A DNA stretch of 64,000 nt from Bacteroidota bacterium (GCA_020161355.1 JAIUOF010000008.1:62001-126000), one strand, 5' to 3'; positions 51,391 to 61,133 are shown, counted from the stretch's first letter. The notes: generated by a model from the sequence alone, not told the origin. Numbers and translations: made by a program.

Positions 51391-51987
51391 ATGGAAAACC
51401 GAATTATCAATACCGCCAGAGATTTATACTTCAGATATGGTATCAGAAGTGTGACCCTGGATGATATTGCCAAAGAGCTGGGGATTTCAAAAAAAACGAT
51501 TTATCAGTTTTTTAAAGATAAAGATGAGCTGGTCAATTGTGTGGTGGATTTATCGGTCTTTGAAGAGATTTGCCGGTCTAAAGATTTAAAAAAGCTGTCT
51601 TTAAATCCGATTGAAGAGATAATCATAAGTGTCAGGATGATGAAAGATATGCTTGACAAGATTAATGTGGTGTTGTTTTATGATCTTGAAAAATACCATC
51701 CTGCGGCTTTCGAAAAATACAAAGCTTTTAAATCCAATTTTTTAGAATTAATCAGACAAAATCTGGTACAGGGGGTGGCCCAAAAACTTTATCGGCCCGA
51801 AATAAATATCGATGTTTTGGTAAAGTTTAGGCTCGAAACAGTAGATATGCTTTTTGATGCCAGTATTTTTCCACCTGATAAATTCAAACTGGCAGATACC
51901 CAAATGGAGCTTACCGACCATTTTTTGAGAGGAATAGTAACTCCGTTGGGCTTAGAAATTTACGAAAAAACAAAATTAGAAATATGA
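51391..51987 (+). CDS. TetR-family regulator of the second efflux operon
   Basis: 198 residues. HTH near the N-terminus: 'YGIRSVTLDDIAKELGISKKTIYQFFKDKDELV'. The C-terminal domain is helical without similarity to the first TetR. It overlaps the downstream OMF gene by four bases. The predicted transcription start lies only a few bases before the ATG, so the mRNA may be nearly leaderless. Confidence 0.92.
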   Translation: MENRIINTARDLYFRYGIRSVTLDDIAKELGISKKTIYQFFKDKDELVNCVVDLSVFEEICRSKDLKKLSLNPIEEIIISVRMMKDMLDKINVVLFYDLEKYHPAAFEKYKAFKSNFLELIRQNLVQGVAQKLYRPEINIDVLVKFRLETVDMLFDASIFPPDKFKLADTQMELTDHFLRGIVTPLGLEIYEKTKLEI

Positions 51988-53321
51988 AAAAAGTAAAAAC
52001 CTATTGGATAGGTGCTATTACGCTTCTTTGGGCACAGTTAGCGGTGGCTCAGAGTACCTTCACAATTGAAGAGGCTGTAGATTACGCCCTTAAGAATCAT
52101 TCCAGTATTAAAAACGCAATGGTGGGCATGCAAGATGCCGAATGGCAAATCAAGGAAATCAAATACTCCGGTATGCCTCAAATCAACGGGCAGTTTGGTT
52201 ACACTTACAATGCTATAGTACCCACTCAGCTTATTGATGCGAAAAACTTTAATCCTCAGGCAGCCGAAGGCGAGGTGGTGAAGTTCAAATTTGGAGTTCC
52301 CTGGGGTGGACAAGCCGGTATAGGTCTTAATCAGCTTATTTTTGATGCCACCTGGCTGGTTGGATTGAGAGCCGCTGATACATACAGACTTATGGCTAGT
52401 CAGGATTTGGAGAAATCAAAAGTGGTCATAGCAGAAAGCGTAAGAAAAGCATATTACTCTGCATTGGTTGCCGAGCAAAGAGGACAAACACTTGATTTAA
52501 ATATAAGTCGTCTTGACTCGGTGATTGCTCAGACAGAGCAGTTTGTAAAACAAGGTTTTGTCGAGAAGATTGATGTTGATCGACTCAATGTACAGCGAAA
52601 TAACCTGATATCGGAAAAACAAAAATTGAATAATTTGATTGGACTGACCTACCAGTTGCTAAAGTTTCAAATGTCATATCCGCAGGATGCCTCACTGATA
52701 TTGAAAGACAAACTAAGCGAAGAGAATGTGAAATTAATCAGAAGTGTGGTGGCGGAAGATGCAGACCCCAATAACCGTATTGAATTCAGGCAGTTGGCTA
52801 CCAATCGTAAACTTATCGAACTTAATCAGGAAAGATATCAAAAGGCTTATTTACCCTCTTTAAACCTTAGTGCTTCTCTGGGTGCAGGCCATAGTAATAC
52901 GCAGTTTAACCCCTTTGAAAGGTGGTTTGGCTCATCTGCGATTACGCTTGGAGTACGGGTACCGATTTATGATTCAGGTCTGAAAAGAGTACAAATTGAG
53001 CGTCAAAAACTAAATATCATCAAGATTGACAATACCGTGGAAATGCTCAAGGAATCGTTTAAACTTGAAAATGCTCAGGCTAAAATCAATTTAAAAAATG
53101 GCTTTGAGACACTTGATGCCATGACAAGAAATATGGACCTTGCCAGTGAAGTTTTGAGAGTTTCTAAAATTAAATATCAACAGGGAGTAGGCTCAAATAT
53201 GGAGGTTGTTAATGCCGAATCGGACTTGAAACAAGCTCAAAATAATTATTTCAGTGCATTGTATGATGTATTAATAGCAAAAGTTGACCTGGACAAATCT
53301 CAGGGAAAATTAATCAAATAA
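51984..53321 (+). CDS. TolC-family outer-membrane efflux protein
   Basis: 445 residues with a signal peptide ('WAQLAVAQ'). 'FTIEEAVDYALKNHSSIKNAMVGMQDAEWQI' and 'KIKYQQGVGSNMEVVNAESDLKQAQNNYFSALYD' are TolC-family hallmarks. It is the outer-membrane duct of the second RND pump, coupled to the TetR gene by a four-base overlap. Confidence 0.93.
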   Translation: MKKVKTYWIGAITLLWAQLAVAQSTFTIEEAVDYALKNHSSIKNAMVGMQDAEWQIKEIKYSGMPQINGQFGYTYNAIVPTQLIDAKNFNPQAAEGEVVKFKFGVPWGGQAGIGLNQLIFDATWLVGLRAADTYRLMASQDLEKSKVVIAESVRKAYYSALVAEQRGQTLDLNISRLDSVIAQTEQFVKQGFVEKIDVDRLNVQRNNLISEKQKLNNLIGLTYQLLKFQMSYPQDASLILKDKLSEENVKLIRSVVAEDADPNNRIEFRQLATNRKLIELNQERYQKAYLPSLNLSASLGAGHSNTQFNPFERWFGSSAITLGVRVPIYDSGLKRVQIERQKLNIIKIDNTVEMLKESFKLENAQAKINLKNGFETLDAMTRNMDLASEVLRVSKIKYQQGVGSNMEVVNAESDLKQAQNNYFSALYDVLIAKVDLDKSQGKLIK

Positions 53322-53345
53322 AAAACAGAAAAAACTATACAAATA

Positions 53346-54491
53346 ATGAAGGCAAATTTTAACATACTCAAAACATTGGTAATCGCAGCCCTTGCGACAA
53401 TAGTGGTGGCATGTGGCAAAAAAGAGGACAATTCTCTGAAAGGGAAAAAAGACCAGCTAGCTCAATTGCAGAAAGAGGCTACATCCTTAGATGAGAAAAT
53501 TCAAAAACTTCAGGCTGAAATTGACAAATTGGAGCCTAATAAGGTGGAGAAATTCAAAACTGTTTCGGTAAGTCCTATTGTTCCGGGGACTTTTGATCAT
53601 TATGTGGAATCTACTGGTAGGCTTGAAGCAGAAAACAATGTTTTTGTAAGCCCTCAAATGGGTGGAGCCATCACTAATATATATGTAAAAGCAGGTGATT
53701 TTGTTTCCAAAGGCCAAAAAATTGCTACAATTGACAATTCAGTTTTAAGAAATTCGATTCAGGAAATCGAGATTCAGCTTGAAACAGCCAAAACTATTTA
53801 TGAGAGACAGAAAAACCTTTGGGATCAGAAGATCGGTACGGAAGTTCAATTTATTCAGGCGAAAACTCAGGTAGAAGCTCTTCAACGTAGAATCACAACA
53901 TTGAAATCACAGGACGGAATGAACATTGTTTCGGCTCCTATATCAGGTGTAGTGGATGAGGTAAGATTCAAAGCTGGCGAAATGGCCGCTCCTGGCGTTG
54001 GTATCGTTAGAATTGTGAATTTCTCAGACCTTAAAGTTGTAGCCAACGTGCCTGATACTTATGCAGGTACAATTGCAAAGGGCGATATGGTAAAAATCAA
54101 ATTTCCTGATTTACAAAAAGAAATTTCTGCAAGACTCACTTTTGTAAGCCAAACCATCAATCAGGTTTCGCGGACATTTTTGGTTGAAGCCAAAGTACCA
54201 AATATTGATAAATCTTTAAAACCTAATTTAACAGCTATTATCAATATCAATGATTTGTCTAAAAGTGGTGCCATCGTGATTCCTCAAAGTTTTGTGCAAA
54301 ATACCGATCAGGGAAATATAGTTTACGTCGCTGTAGTAGAAGGGAACAAAAAAGTAGCAAAAGCACGTCAGGTTACAACTGGGTTGGCATATGATGGAAA
54401 AATAGAGGTTAAGTCAGGCCTGTCTTCCGGAGAAATGCTGATTACTGAAGGTTATCAGGAAATTGTAGATGGTCAGTTGATCAATTATTAA
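53346..54491 (+). CDS. RND efflux periplasmic adaptor (membrane fusion lipoprotein)
   Basis: 381 residues. Signal peptide with 'IVVACGKK' (lipidated Cys at residue 23). A short coiled coil follows directly ('LKGKKDQLAQLQKEATSLDEKIQKLQAEIDKLE'), before the adaptor body with lipoyl halves ('GAITNIYVKAGDFVSKGQKIATID', 'VSAPISGVVDEVRFKAGEMAAPG'). The extra N-terminal coiled coil is not in the first adaptor of the window. Confidence 0.92.
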   Translation: MKANFNILKTLVIAALATIVVACGKKEDNSLKGKKDQLAQLQKEATSLDEKIQKLQAEIDKLEPNKVEKFKTVSVSPIVPGTFDHYVESTGRLEAENNVFVSPQMGGAITNIYVKAGDFVSKGQKIATIDNSVLRNSIQEIEIQLETAKTIYERQKNLWDQKIGTEVQFIQAKTQVEALQRRITTLKSQDGMNIVSAPISGVVDEVRFKAGEMAAPGVGIVRIVNFSDLKVVANVPDTYAGTIAKGDMVKIKFPDLQKEISARLTFVSQTINQVSRTFLVEAKVPNIDKSLKPNLTAIININDLSKSGAIVIPQSFVQNTDQGNIVYVAVVEGNKKVAKARQVTTGLAYDGKIEVKSGLSSGEMLITEGYQEIVDGQLINY

Positions 54492-54498
54492 GAAAAAT

Positions 54499-57400
54499 AT
54501 GAGCGAAAAAGATATTCATAGCTCCAATTTGCCAGAGGCAAAGGGCTTTATTTACAACATGATCGGGGTTTTGTCCAGAAACAAAACTACCGTGTATCTG
54601 ATCACCTTTTTGGTGACTATTGCCGGGTATTTCATTTTTACGAACTTACCCAAAGAGCAATTTCCTGACATAGTAATTCCACAGGTTTATGTACAGACCG
54701 TCTATGCCGGAACCTCGCCTGCTGACATCGAAAACCTTATCAATAAGCCAATAGAAAAGCAAATAAAGGCTGAAAAGGGGGTAAAAAGAATCAAATCCAA
54801 TGCATTGCAGGATGTTTCGGTGATTTTGGTTGAATTTGACACAAAAGTAAGTGTGACAGAAGCCAAAGAACGATGCAAAAGTGCTATTGAAAGGGCAAAA
54901 AGAGACCTCCCCAAAGATTTGACTCAGGATCCTTCTGCAGTTGAAGTAAACTTTTCGGAGTTCCCGATTATGAACATCAATATCTCAGGGAACTTTCCTT
55001 TGAAAAAGCTCAAAGAATATGGAGAGCAACTTCAGGATAAGATCGAAGCCATGCCGGAAATCACTCGTGTAGATATCGTAGGAGCACTTAGCCGTGAAGT
55101 TCAGATCAATTTGGATATTAATAAAATGAAAGCTTATGGTATTACATTTTATGATGTTCAGAGTGCCATTCAGGGCGAAAACGTTAATATTTCCGGGGGT
55201 GACCTGAGTGTAATGAGCGTTAGACGCTCATTGAGAGTAGCAGGAGAGTTTAAGTCTATTGATCAAATCAGAAATGTAATCATCAGATCCGGACAAGGTG
55301 CCACTGTTAAACTTGGTGATGTTGCAGATGTCGTTGATGGATATGCTGAAAGGCAGGATTTTGCCAGACTTGACAACAACTCTGTGGTTACGCTCAATGT
55401 AATTAAGAGATCAGGCGAAAATCTCGTGGCGGCATCAGAAAAAATTGAAGCTACTTTGGAAGAATTCAAAAAAGGAAATGTCCCGGATGGCTTAAAAATT
55501 ACAATTACCGCCGACCAAAGTGAAAGAACAAAATCATCAATAGAGGACTTGATTAACACTGTGGTTTTAGGTTTTATTTTCGTGGTATTGGTGTTGATGT
55601 TCTTTATGGGAGTGCGGGATGCCATATTTGTTGGGTTGTCTGTACCGCTTTCTGCTTTGCTTGCATTTTACCCATTACTTATGATGGGCTTTACCTTAAA
55701 CACTATGGTTCTTTTTGCCTTCCTGTTGGGGCTGGGGATTGTGGTGGACGACGCCATCGTGGTAATAGAAAATGCTCACAGAATTTTTAATAAGCACAAA
55801 GAACTGACAATTACCGAAGCCGTGAAGTTGGCAGCAAGTGAAGTCTTTGTTCCGGTACTTTCCGGTACTTTAACTACTATTGCTCCTTTCTTCCCATTAT
55901 TGTTCTGGGGGGGAATCGTTGGTGAATTTATGAAGTATCTGCCATTTACCCTGATATTTACATTGATTGCCTCATTAATTGTGGCTTATGTGATGAACCC
56001 AATATTTGCGATTTCGTTTATGAAACGCGACGACGAGGAGCATAAGTCTGACAACAGCTGGGATCATCTCAAAAAACCGATATTCTTATTAGGAGGGATT
56101 GCAATTGTTAGTTACTTAATTTCATTTGGAGGAAGCGAAGGATTCAGAGGTTTGGGTAATTTCTCAATATTATTAATCATCCTTTATATCTTTAATCACT
56201 TCATTCTTACTCCCAAACTCATTCTTCCTTTTCAGGATAATTTGCTTCCAAAATTGAAGCAAAATTATAGAAATGTGATCAGTTGGCTGATAGTAGGAAA
56301 AAGACCAATATTTGCGGTAATTGGGACTTTCTTCCTTTTGGTTTTTACCATTATCACAATGGGAATAGTTAAGCCAAGTGTCGTTTTCTTCCCTGATTCT
56401 GAACCCAACTACATCTATGTATATAATGTAATGCCATTTGGAACAGATGCCCTTAAGACCGATCAGGTAACCAGAGAAATTGAAAAAAGAGTTTTCGAAG
56501 TAATAAAAGAAAATAAAGCTGAATTAGCCGTAAATTCTGTGATTTCCAATGTGGGTAAAAATGCCGGGGACCCCTTTAACCCCGACAGAAGCAATACACC
56601 ACATAAATCAAAAGTAACAGTGGCCTTCGTAAGCAAATCAAAACGAGGAAATGTTAACACTGAAAAACTTCTTAATCTCGTTAGGGAAAAAGTAAAGGGA
56701 ATTCCTGGAACTGAGATTTCAGTTCAGAAAGAACGTAACGGACCTCCTACAGGTAAACCGATTGCTATTGAGGTGGTTGGAAAAGACTTTGATGAATTGT
56801 TCAGATTGGAAAAAGAAATTAAGAACAAAATTGAAGCTGCCGGAATTAAGGGAATCGAAGAGTTGAAGTCTGACCTGGTGACCAATAAACCTGAAATTAT
56901 CGTTAATGTAAACCGTGAAAAGGCTTCAAGAGAGGGAATTAGTTCGGCTCAGATAGCATTGGCCATCCGAACTGCTTTATTTGGAGCTGAAATCTCCAAA
57001 TTCCGGGATTCAGAAGATGAGTACCCGATACAGTTGAGATTAAAGCAGGAAGACCGGAATCAGATCGAGAAGCTTTTGAGCATGAACATCACTTATCGTG
57101 ATATGAACATGGGAGGCGTATTGCGTAATGTACCGCTTTCATCAATTGCCGATATTTCTTATACTTCAACTTTCTCACAAATAAACCGTAAAGACAACGA
57201 GCGTACCATTACGCTGTCGTCAGATGTGATTGAACCTTACAATGCCAACCAAATCAATCAGGAGATTTTTGCTGCTATTGGCGATATTCAATTAGAACCG
57301 GGTTATGTGATTCGTCAGGGGGGTGAGCAGGAAGAACAAAAAGAATCAATGACATTCCTATCTATTGCTTTTGGGATCTCTTTAATGCTGATCTATCTGA

Positions 57401-57915
57401 TTCTGGCTACGCAATTTAACTCTATCGTGAAGCCATTCATCATTTTTGTGACTATCCTGTTGAGTTTGATAGGTGTATTGCTTGGCTTTATGCTTTTTGG
57501 TAAAACTTTCTCAGTGATTATGTCAGGTGTAGGTATTATTGCTCTGGCTGGTATTGTGGTGAAAAACGGTATCCTTTTGATAGAATTTACCGATGAGCTT
57601 ATTGCACGGGGATTTGGTTTAAAAGAGGCGATCGTAGAGGCGGGGGCTACACGTTTAACTCCTGTATTGCTTACTGCTGCCTCTGCCGTGTTAGGTTTGA
57701 TTCCATTGGCTTTTGGTCTGACTTTTGATTTTGAGGCACTTTTCGTGCATCTCAAGCCAATCGTGCATGTAGGTGGCGATAGTGCCGTGTTCTGGAATAT
57801 ACTTGCCTGGACGATTATTTTTGGCTTGACATTCTCTACATTGCTTACTTTATTGATAGTACCGTGTATGTATTATATCAATGAAAAAGTCAGATTGAAA
57901 TTCAGAAAAGCCTGA
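54499..57915 (+). CDS. RND efflux permease (HAE1 type) with extra mid-protein hydrophobic pair
   Basis: 1138 residues, about 100 longer than the common length. Helix 4 has the paired Asp ('LGIVVDDAIVVIENAHRIF'). Between helices 6 and 7 (about residues 515-595) an insert brings two added hydrophobic segments ('IFLLGGIAIVSYLISF' and 'FSILLIILYIFNHFIL'), so the protein may have 14 membrane segments. The C-terminal half is normal ('IALAGIVVKNGILLIEFTDELI'). Last gene of the TetR-OMF-MFP-RND operon. Ends at a strong shared terminator. Confidence 0.93.
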   Translation: MSEKDIHSSNLPEAKGFIYNMIGVLSRNKTTVYLITFLVTIAGYFIFTNLPKEQFPDIVIPQVYVQTVYAGTSPADIENLINKPIEKQIKAEKGVKRIKSNALQDVSVILVEFDTKVSVTEAKERCKSAIERAKRDLPKDLTQDPSAVEVNFSEFPIMNINISGNFPLKKLKEYGEQLQDKIEAMPEITRVDIVGALSREVQINLDINKMKAYGITFYDVQSAIQGENVNISGGDLSVMSVRRSLRVAGEFKSIDQIRNVIIRSGQGATVKLGDVADVVDGYAERQDFARLDNNSVVTLNVIKRSGENLVAASEKIEATLEEFKKGNVPDGLKITITADQSERTKSSIEDLINTVVLGFIFVVLVLMFFMGVRDAIFVGLSVPLSALLAFYPLLMMGFTLNTMVLFAFLLGLGIVVDDAIVVIENAHRIFNKHKELTITEAVKLAASEVFVPVLSGTLTTIAPFFPLLFWGGIVGEFMKYLPFTLIFTLIASLIVAYVMNPIFAISFMKRDDEEHKSDNSWDHLKKPIFLLGGIAIVSYLISFGGSEGFRGLGNFSILLIILYIFNHFILTPKLILPFQDNLLPKLKQNYRNVISWLIVGKRPIFAVIGTFFLLVFTIITMGIVKPSVVFFPDSEPNYIYVYNVMPFGTDALKTDQVTREIEKRVFEVIKENKAELAVNSVISNVGKNAGDPFNPDRSNTPHKSKVTVAFVSKSKRGNVNTEKLLNLVREKVKGIPGTEISVQKERNGPPTGKPIAIEVVGKDFDELFRLEKEIKNKIEAAGIKGIEELKSDLVTNKPEIIVNVNREKASREGISSAQIALAIRTALFGAEISKFRDSEDEYPIQLRLKQEDRNQIEKLLSMNITYRDMNMGGVLRNVPLSSIADISYTSTFSQINRKDNERTITLSSDVIEPYNANQINQEIFAAIGDIQLEPGYVIRQGGEQEEQKESMTFLSIAFGISLMLIYLILATQFNSIVKPFIIFVTILLSLIGVLLGFMLFGKTFSVIMSGVGIIALAGIVVKNGILLIEFTDELIARGFGLKEAIVEAGATRLTPVLLTAASAVLGLIPLAFGLTFDFEALFVHLKPIVHVGGDSAVFWNILAWTIIFGLTFSTLLTLLIVPCMYYINEKVRLKFRKA

Positions 57916-57938
57916 TAATTAATTTTTAAGATTTAATC

Positions 57939-57967
57939 AAAAAACCTCCAGCAATTGGAGGTTTTTT
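57939..57967. terminator. Bidirectional terminator between RND and exbD genes
   Basis: Stem AAAAAACCTCCA / TGGAGGTTTTTT around a short loop (57939-57950, 57956-57967), strong in both directions between convergent genes. Confidence 0.88.
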
Positions 57968-57988
57968 GCTTTAGCGTATTTTAGATTT

Positions 57989-58510
57989 CTATTTAATAGC
58001 CATCAAGGTTCTTTCCTTATATGCAGCCAATTCTTTCGGTTGCAAATCGGCAATCGCAAAGTGCGTAATATTAGTTATCTCCATTTCATCAAGGGCATCC
58101 ACCAGATTTTTAAAAGGGGAATCATCAGTAGGTTTAATAATTACCGTGAAGTTTTCCGGATTAGGGGCCACATTTCTTTTCTTTAAAATCACACTTCTAA
58201 AACCATTAATTGTCAGATTGGTTTCTTTGAGATTTGTAGCCTTCACGTCGGCAATATCTTCCTGATGCCAAAAAATCTGATTTTGTTTTCCCAAAATAAA
58301 AGTAAGTGAATTTGACTTTTTGATTTTTGATCTTTGCCCTGTCTCATTGTCTGGCATATTAAGCTTCATCATGTTGGGTTGAGTGAATGTAGTAGTGAAA
58401 ATAAAAAAGGTTATCAACAAAAATCCCAGATCTACCAGCGGGGTCATGTCTGGTTTTCCACTACGATGCCTTACGGTGGCATTTTTTGTTTGAGGAGTTA
58501 CTTCTGCCAT
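57989..58510 (-). CDS. exbD: ExbD-type biopolymer transport protein
   Basis: 173 residues. One membrane helix near residues 25-45 with the essential Asp27 ('DMTPLVDLGFLLITFFIFTTTF'), then a periplasmic domain. ExbD couples the proton motive force to TonB or TolA-like partners together with ExbB. No exbB, tonB or second exbD is next to it, so it is an orphan here or its partners lie elsewhere. Confidence 0.92.
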   Translation of the reverse strand: MAEVTPQTKNATVRHRSGKPDMTPLVDLGFLLITFFIFTTTFTQPNMMKLNMPDNETGQRSKIKKSNSLTFILGKQNQIFWHQEDIADVKATNLKETNLTINGFRSVILKKRNVAPNPENFTVIIKPTDDSPFKNLVDALDEMEITNITHFAIADLQPKELAAYKERTLMAIK

Positions 58511-58732
58511 AATTGTAAAAGTTTTGGGTGAAAAAAGAACTTGTTTTTTGCAGCGAAAAGGGTTTCATCCCCGAGAGTAGAACATCACGAAGTGAATGTA
58601 GTATAAAAAATACAAAAAACAATACTTTTTTGATTTTTTGAAAAAAATATCATGAGAAAAAGGATTTTGTAAAAAGAAATTAGAATGTGGTTTACACTAA
58701 AATGAGTGTTTAGCATTTTCAATTTTCTTTGC
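58511..58732. other. A/T-rich region without recognised gene
   Basis: Upstream region of exbD, bordering the repeat array. No ORF of note, and no clear Bacteroidota promoter for exbD was found by eye. Confidence 0.4.
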
Positions 58733-58929
58733 CCGTTCAGAATTTCCGCCAGACTCTGAACGCATGGACTATCCTTCCTGCAATTTCAAGTTTGAAATAT
58801 TCCAAAACCACAAAAAAAAACAATATCTCCAAATCTTCGCCGATTGTATTTATCTTAGATTTTAAAATTTTCTGTCGTAAAGTGGCAACCGAAGAGTCTC
58901 TTTTTGAAATTATGCTGGGTCGAAAATCC
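58733..58929 (+). repeat. Structured repeat element, copy R1 (lacks left module)
   Basis: First of the repeat family that separates the small ORFs. It begins near 'CCAGACTCTGAACG' and ends near 'GCTGGGTCGAAAATCC'. The left hairpin module (CTTCGGGAT...ATCCCGAAG) present in R3 is missing. The right part, from 58858, is identical to the right part of R4. The ends AGACTCT and AGAGTCT are inverted repeats. Confidence 0.75.
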
Positions 58930-59122
58930 AATAATTGATTTAATAAAATAAAACAGTATTTTTGAAATTGATGAGTGGTAAAATGCTTATTATTTAACTT
59001 CGGTCTAAGGCCGAAATACACCAGTACTAAGGCAAGAGCATTCGCACTGCGGGGTAATAAAATGAGAACCAAATTTGGTGGAGAAGTGATTGATAATAAA
59101 AAACTTAAAAACCCACCTAATA

Positions 59123-59665
59123 ATGATTAAGATGAGAACACATTTTTATTTATTATTGATATTTATCATATTAGCTTGTCAAGTAAAAGATAAAGAATGT
59201 AAGGAGTCTGAAAAATTCTTGATTGAGTTTAGTAAAGGGGTTTCTGAACAGCTACCTCCTCCAAATTCAAACCTTTTTATGTTTTTCAAATTAGATGATA
59301 ACAGGATAATGAAAATAAACAATATCAGTTTATATGATGTGTACAAAAGAGAATATAAAGATAGATTTAAGTTTAATGATTTTTTATGCTCCTTATTTAA
59401 TGAAAAAATATACTTAAAAAAAAATCTTTTGGAACAAAGTAGTAAAAGCTATGTAATTATAAAACCTGATAGAAATATTGATTTATTAAAATCAAAAGAA
59501 TTAATAGAAAAATATTGTGAAAAATCAGATAATTACCTTAGATTAAAAAATCAATTTAATAATGATGAAGAAATAACAATATTGTATACTTTTTTTAGAA
59601 ATAAGAAGTATATAAGTTTTGATGACTATCAAGGATATTACATTATAAAAGACAGTTTAAGATAA
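59123..59665 (+). CDS. Small lipoprotein of unknown family (array ORF 1)
   Basis: About 180 residues. A signal peptide of the form 'MRTHFYLLLIFIILAC' (lipobox LAC) makes it a lipoprotein. Met at 59123 or 59132 are the best starts; the frame is open to 59090. The mature part is rich in Lys, Asn and Ile and has no recognised domain. Codon use is more A/T-rich than that of the neighbouring core genes. An identical copy lies at 61632. A hairpin TTCGG...CCGAA lies about 110 bp upstream. Confidence 0.65.
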   Translation: MIKMRTHFYLLLIFIILACQVKDKECKESEKFLIEFSKGVSEQLPPPNSNLFMFFKLDDNRIMKINNISLYDVYKREYKDRFKFNDFLCSLFNEKIYLKKNLLEQSSKSYVIIKPDRNIDLLKSKELIEKYCEKSDNYLRLKNQFNNDEEITILYTFFRNKKYISFDDYQGYYIIKDSLR

Positions 59666-59740
59666 TATAACGTAGCTTGCTTTTCAAATTTTAAGCCTTT
59701 TACCTGCCATTTATTTTTTAATTGATTTTTCTTAGTTGGT

Positions 59741-59988
59741 CCCGCTCTGCGGGATGTTCCACAGGACAATACCGAAACTAGATAAGAAGTTTTTTTTATC
59801 CTCAGTTCTGGGACTCTGAACATATAGATTATGTTTCCAGCAGTTTCAAATTTGAAATATTCCAAAATCACAAAAAACCAATCAATATCTCCAAATCATC
59901 GCCGATTGTATTTATCTTACGTTTTAAAATATTCTGCCGCATAGTGGCAACCGCGGAGTCCTTTTTGGAGACTCTGCGGGGACGAAAG
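59741..59988 (+). repeat. Structured repeat element, copy R2
   Basis: Full-length copy between ORF 1 and ORF 2. It contains the palindrome TTTCAAATTTGAAA (59844-59857). It ends in a strong hairpin, CCGCGGAGTC / GACTCTGCGG (59951-59960, 59970-59979). The left stem is degraded compared with R3. Identical copy R5 at 62250. Confidence 0.8.
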
Positions 59989-60028
59989 TACAGGAAAATC
60001 GATTACAGAAAATTTATTTGATTAAATC

Positions 60029-60415
60029 ATGTATAATTTTGTTTATTATTTCTTCTATCGATATTTTAGGGACAAAGGCAATGATACATATAAATTCATG
60101 GCATCATCTTCTGTTTTCTTAACAGTTCTATTTCATTTTATTACAATATTAAGAATTATTGAAATATCTTTCAAAGTGGTACTTCCTAGGTATGTATTCT
60201 ATAAGGACTACCTAAACAATAAAATGGCTTATTTTCCTGTAGTATTTATTTTAATATTTGTTTTCTATTTTTTTTATAATAAAAAAAGGGTTGACCATAT
60301 AGTGAACACCTATCCCAAAGATTTCGACATTTATTCTGTTAAATCGATAGTTAAAATTTTACTAATATGCCTGCTCCCATTACTACTTGTACCATATTTA
60401 ATAAATTATAGATAG
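60029..60415 (+). CDS. Small membrane protein of unknown family (array ORF 2)
   Basis: 128 residues with three hydrophobic helices (about residues 25-45, 68-84 and 107-124) and a basic interior loop ('YNKKRVDH'). No signal peptide, no recognised domain. Very A/T-rich. Identical copy at 62538. Followed within 20 bp by repeat R3. Confidence 0.6.
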   Translation: MYNFVYYFFYRYFRDKGNDTYKFMASSSVFLTVLFHFITILRIIEISFKVVLPRYVFYKDYLNNKMAYFPVVFILIFVFYFFYNKKRVDHIVNTYPKDFDIYSVKSIVKILLICLLPLLLVPYLINYR

Positions 60416-60433
60416 GAAGGATTAGGTAAAACT

Positions 60434-60682
60434 CCCCCACTCTTCGGGATGTTCCGCAGGACAATCCCGAAGCTAGATAAGAAGGATTTTTTATCCTCAG
60501 CTCTGGGACTCTGAGCATTTAGACTATCCTTCCCGCAATTTCAAAATTGTAATACCCCAAAACCACAAAAAAACCAATCAATATCTCCAAATCATCGCCG
60601 ATTGTATTTATCTTAGGTTTTAAAATATTCTGCCGCATAGTGGCAATCCCAGAGTCTTTTTGAGACTATGTGGGGATAAAAG
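60434..60682 (+). repeat. Structured repeat element, copy R3 (most complete)
   Basis: Best-preserved copy. The left hairpin CTTCGGGAT / ATCCCGAAG (60442-60450, 60464-60472) has inner pairs GTTCC/GGAC. Next come GGAT...ATCC and a GGGACTCTG box that pairs with CAGAGTC at the right end. About 249 bp. Confidence 0.8.
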
Positions 60683-60737
60683 ACACATATGGACATGATT
60701 GCATTAGCCTGTCATCTATTTTACAAATTTTAAACAC

Positions 60738-61133
60738 ATGAAAAATATTTTCTTAATTATCATAATGTTTTTTTCGATTAAATCGTACAGCCAATATAGA
60801 ATGGTTGATAAATTAAATACAGATACAGTTATAATTAATAAAATAAAAAGGCATAAAAAGATTTATGTTATTTATGCGTTTAATCAAAATCAAAAATTTA
60901 AAATTGTTATGCGGAAAAACAAAGCCTTTAGACTGAAAATAAAAGAGAAATATGTTATTAAAATGAAAAGTTTCGATATTGAATTAAGTGGAGAAGGAGG
61001 CAAAATAGCTGGTAATTCTAAAATGCTGCATTGTCAAACTTATCCTAAAAATATCCAAATCTGCTCTGAACCTAATAAAGGATACTATACACTATATTCT
61101 TTATTAGAAATAGAAAAACATATAAAGGATTAG
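60738..61133 (+). CDS. Small exported protein of unknown family (array ORF 3)
   Basis: 131 residues. Signal peptide 'MKNIFLIIIMFFSIKSYSQ', then a Lys- and Ile-rich mature part with two Cys late in the chain ('MLHCQTYPKNIQICSEP'), perhaps a disulfide. No recognised domain. Found only once. It sits between R3 and R4, with a short hairpin CACGAT/ATCGTG (61152-61166) after its stop. Confidence 0.6.
   Translation: MKNIFLIIIMFFSIKSYSQYRMVDKLNTDTVIINKIKRHKKIYVIYAFNQNQKFKIVMRKNKAFRLKIKEKYVIKMKSFDIELSGEGGKIAGNSKMLHCQTYPKNIQICSEPNKGYYTLYSLLEIEKHIKD

Larger units (their letters stand above)
58858..60436 (+). repeat. 1579-bp direct repeat, copy 1
   Basis: Appears identical to 61367-62945 at an offset of 2509 bp, including non-coding parts. 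One mismatch (A/G at 58857) lies just before the left end. It spans the end of R1, the 191-aa lipoprotein gene, R2, the 128-aa membrane-protein gene and the few bases leading into R3. The borders lie in or at the edge of the small repeat family. Confidence 0.93.

Noticed and set aside
58737..59072. Minus-strand open frame of 111 codons through R1, and its counterpart at 61228-61581
   Set aside because: It runs through the non-coding repeat. The R1/R4 difference happens to keep frame (three bases), but R2 differs from R3 by one base at the same A-run, so the frame is not maintained in the family. Protein-level conservation is what the DNA duplication alone would give.
59638..59871. Minus-strand open frame of 77 codons in R2 (and 62147-62380)
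   Set aside because: Covers the end of ORF 1 and the repeat element on the opposite strand, with no start context or family.
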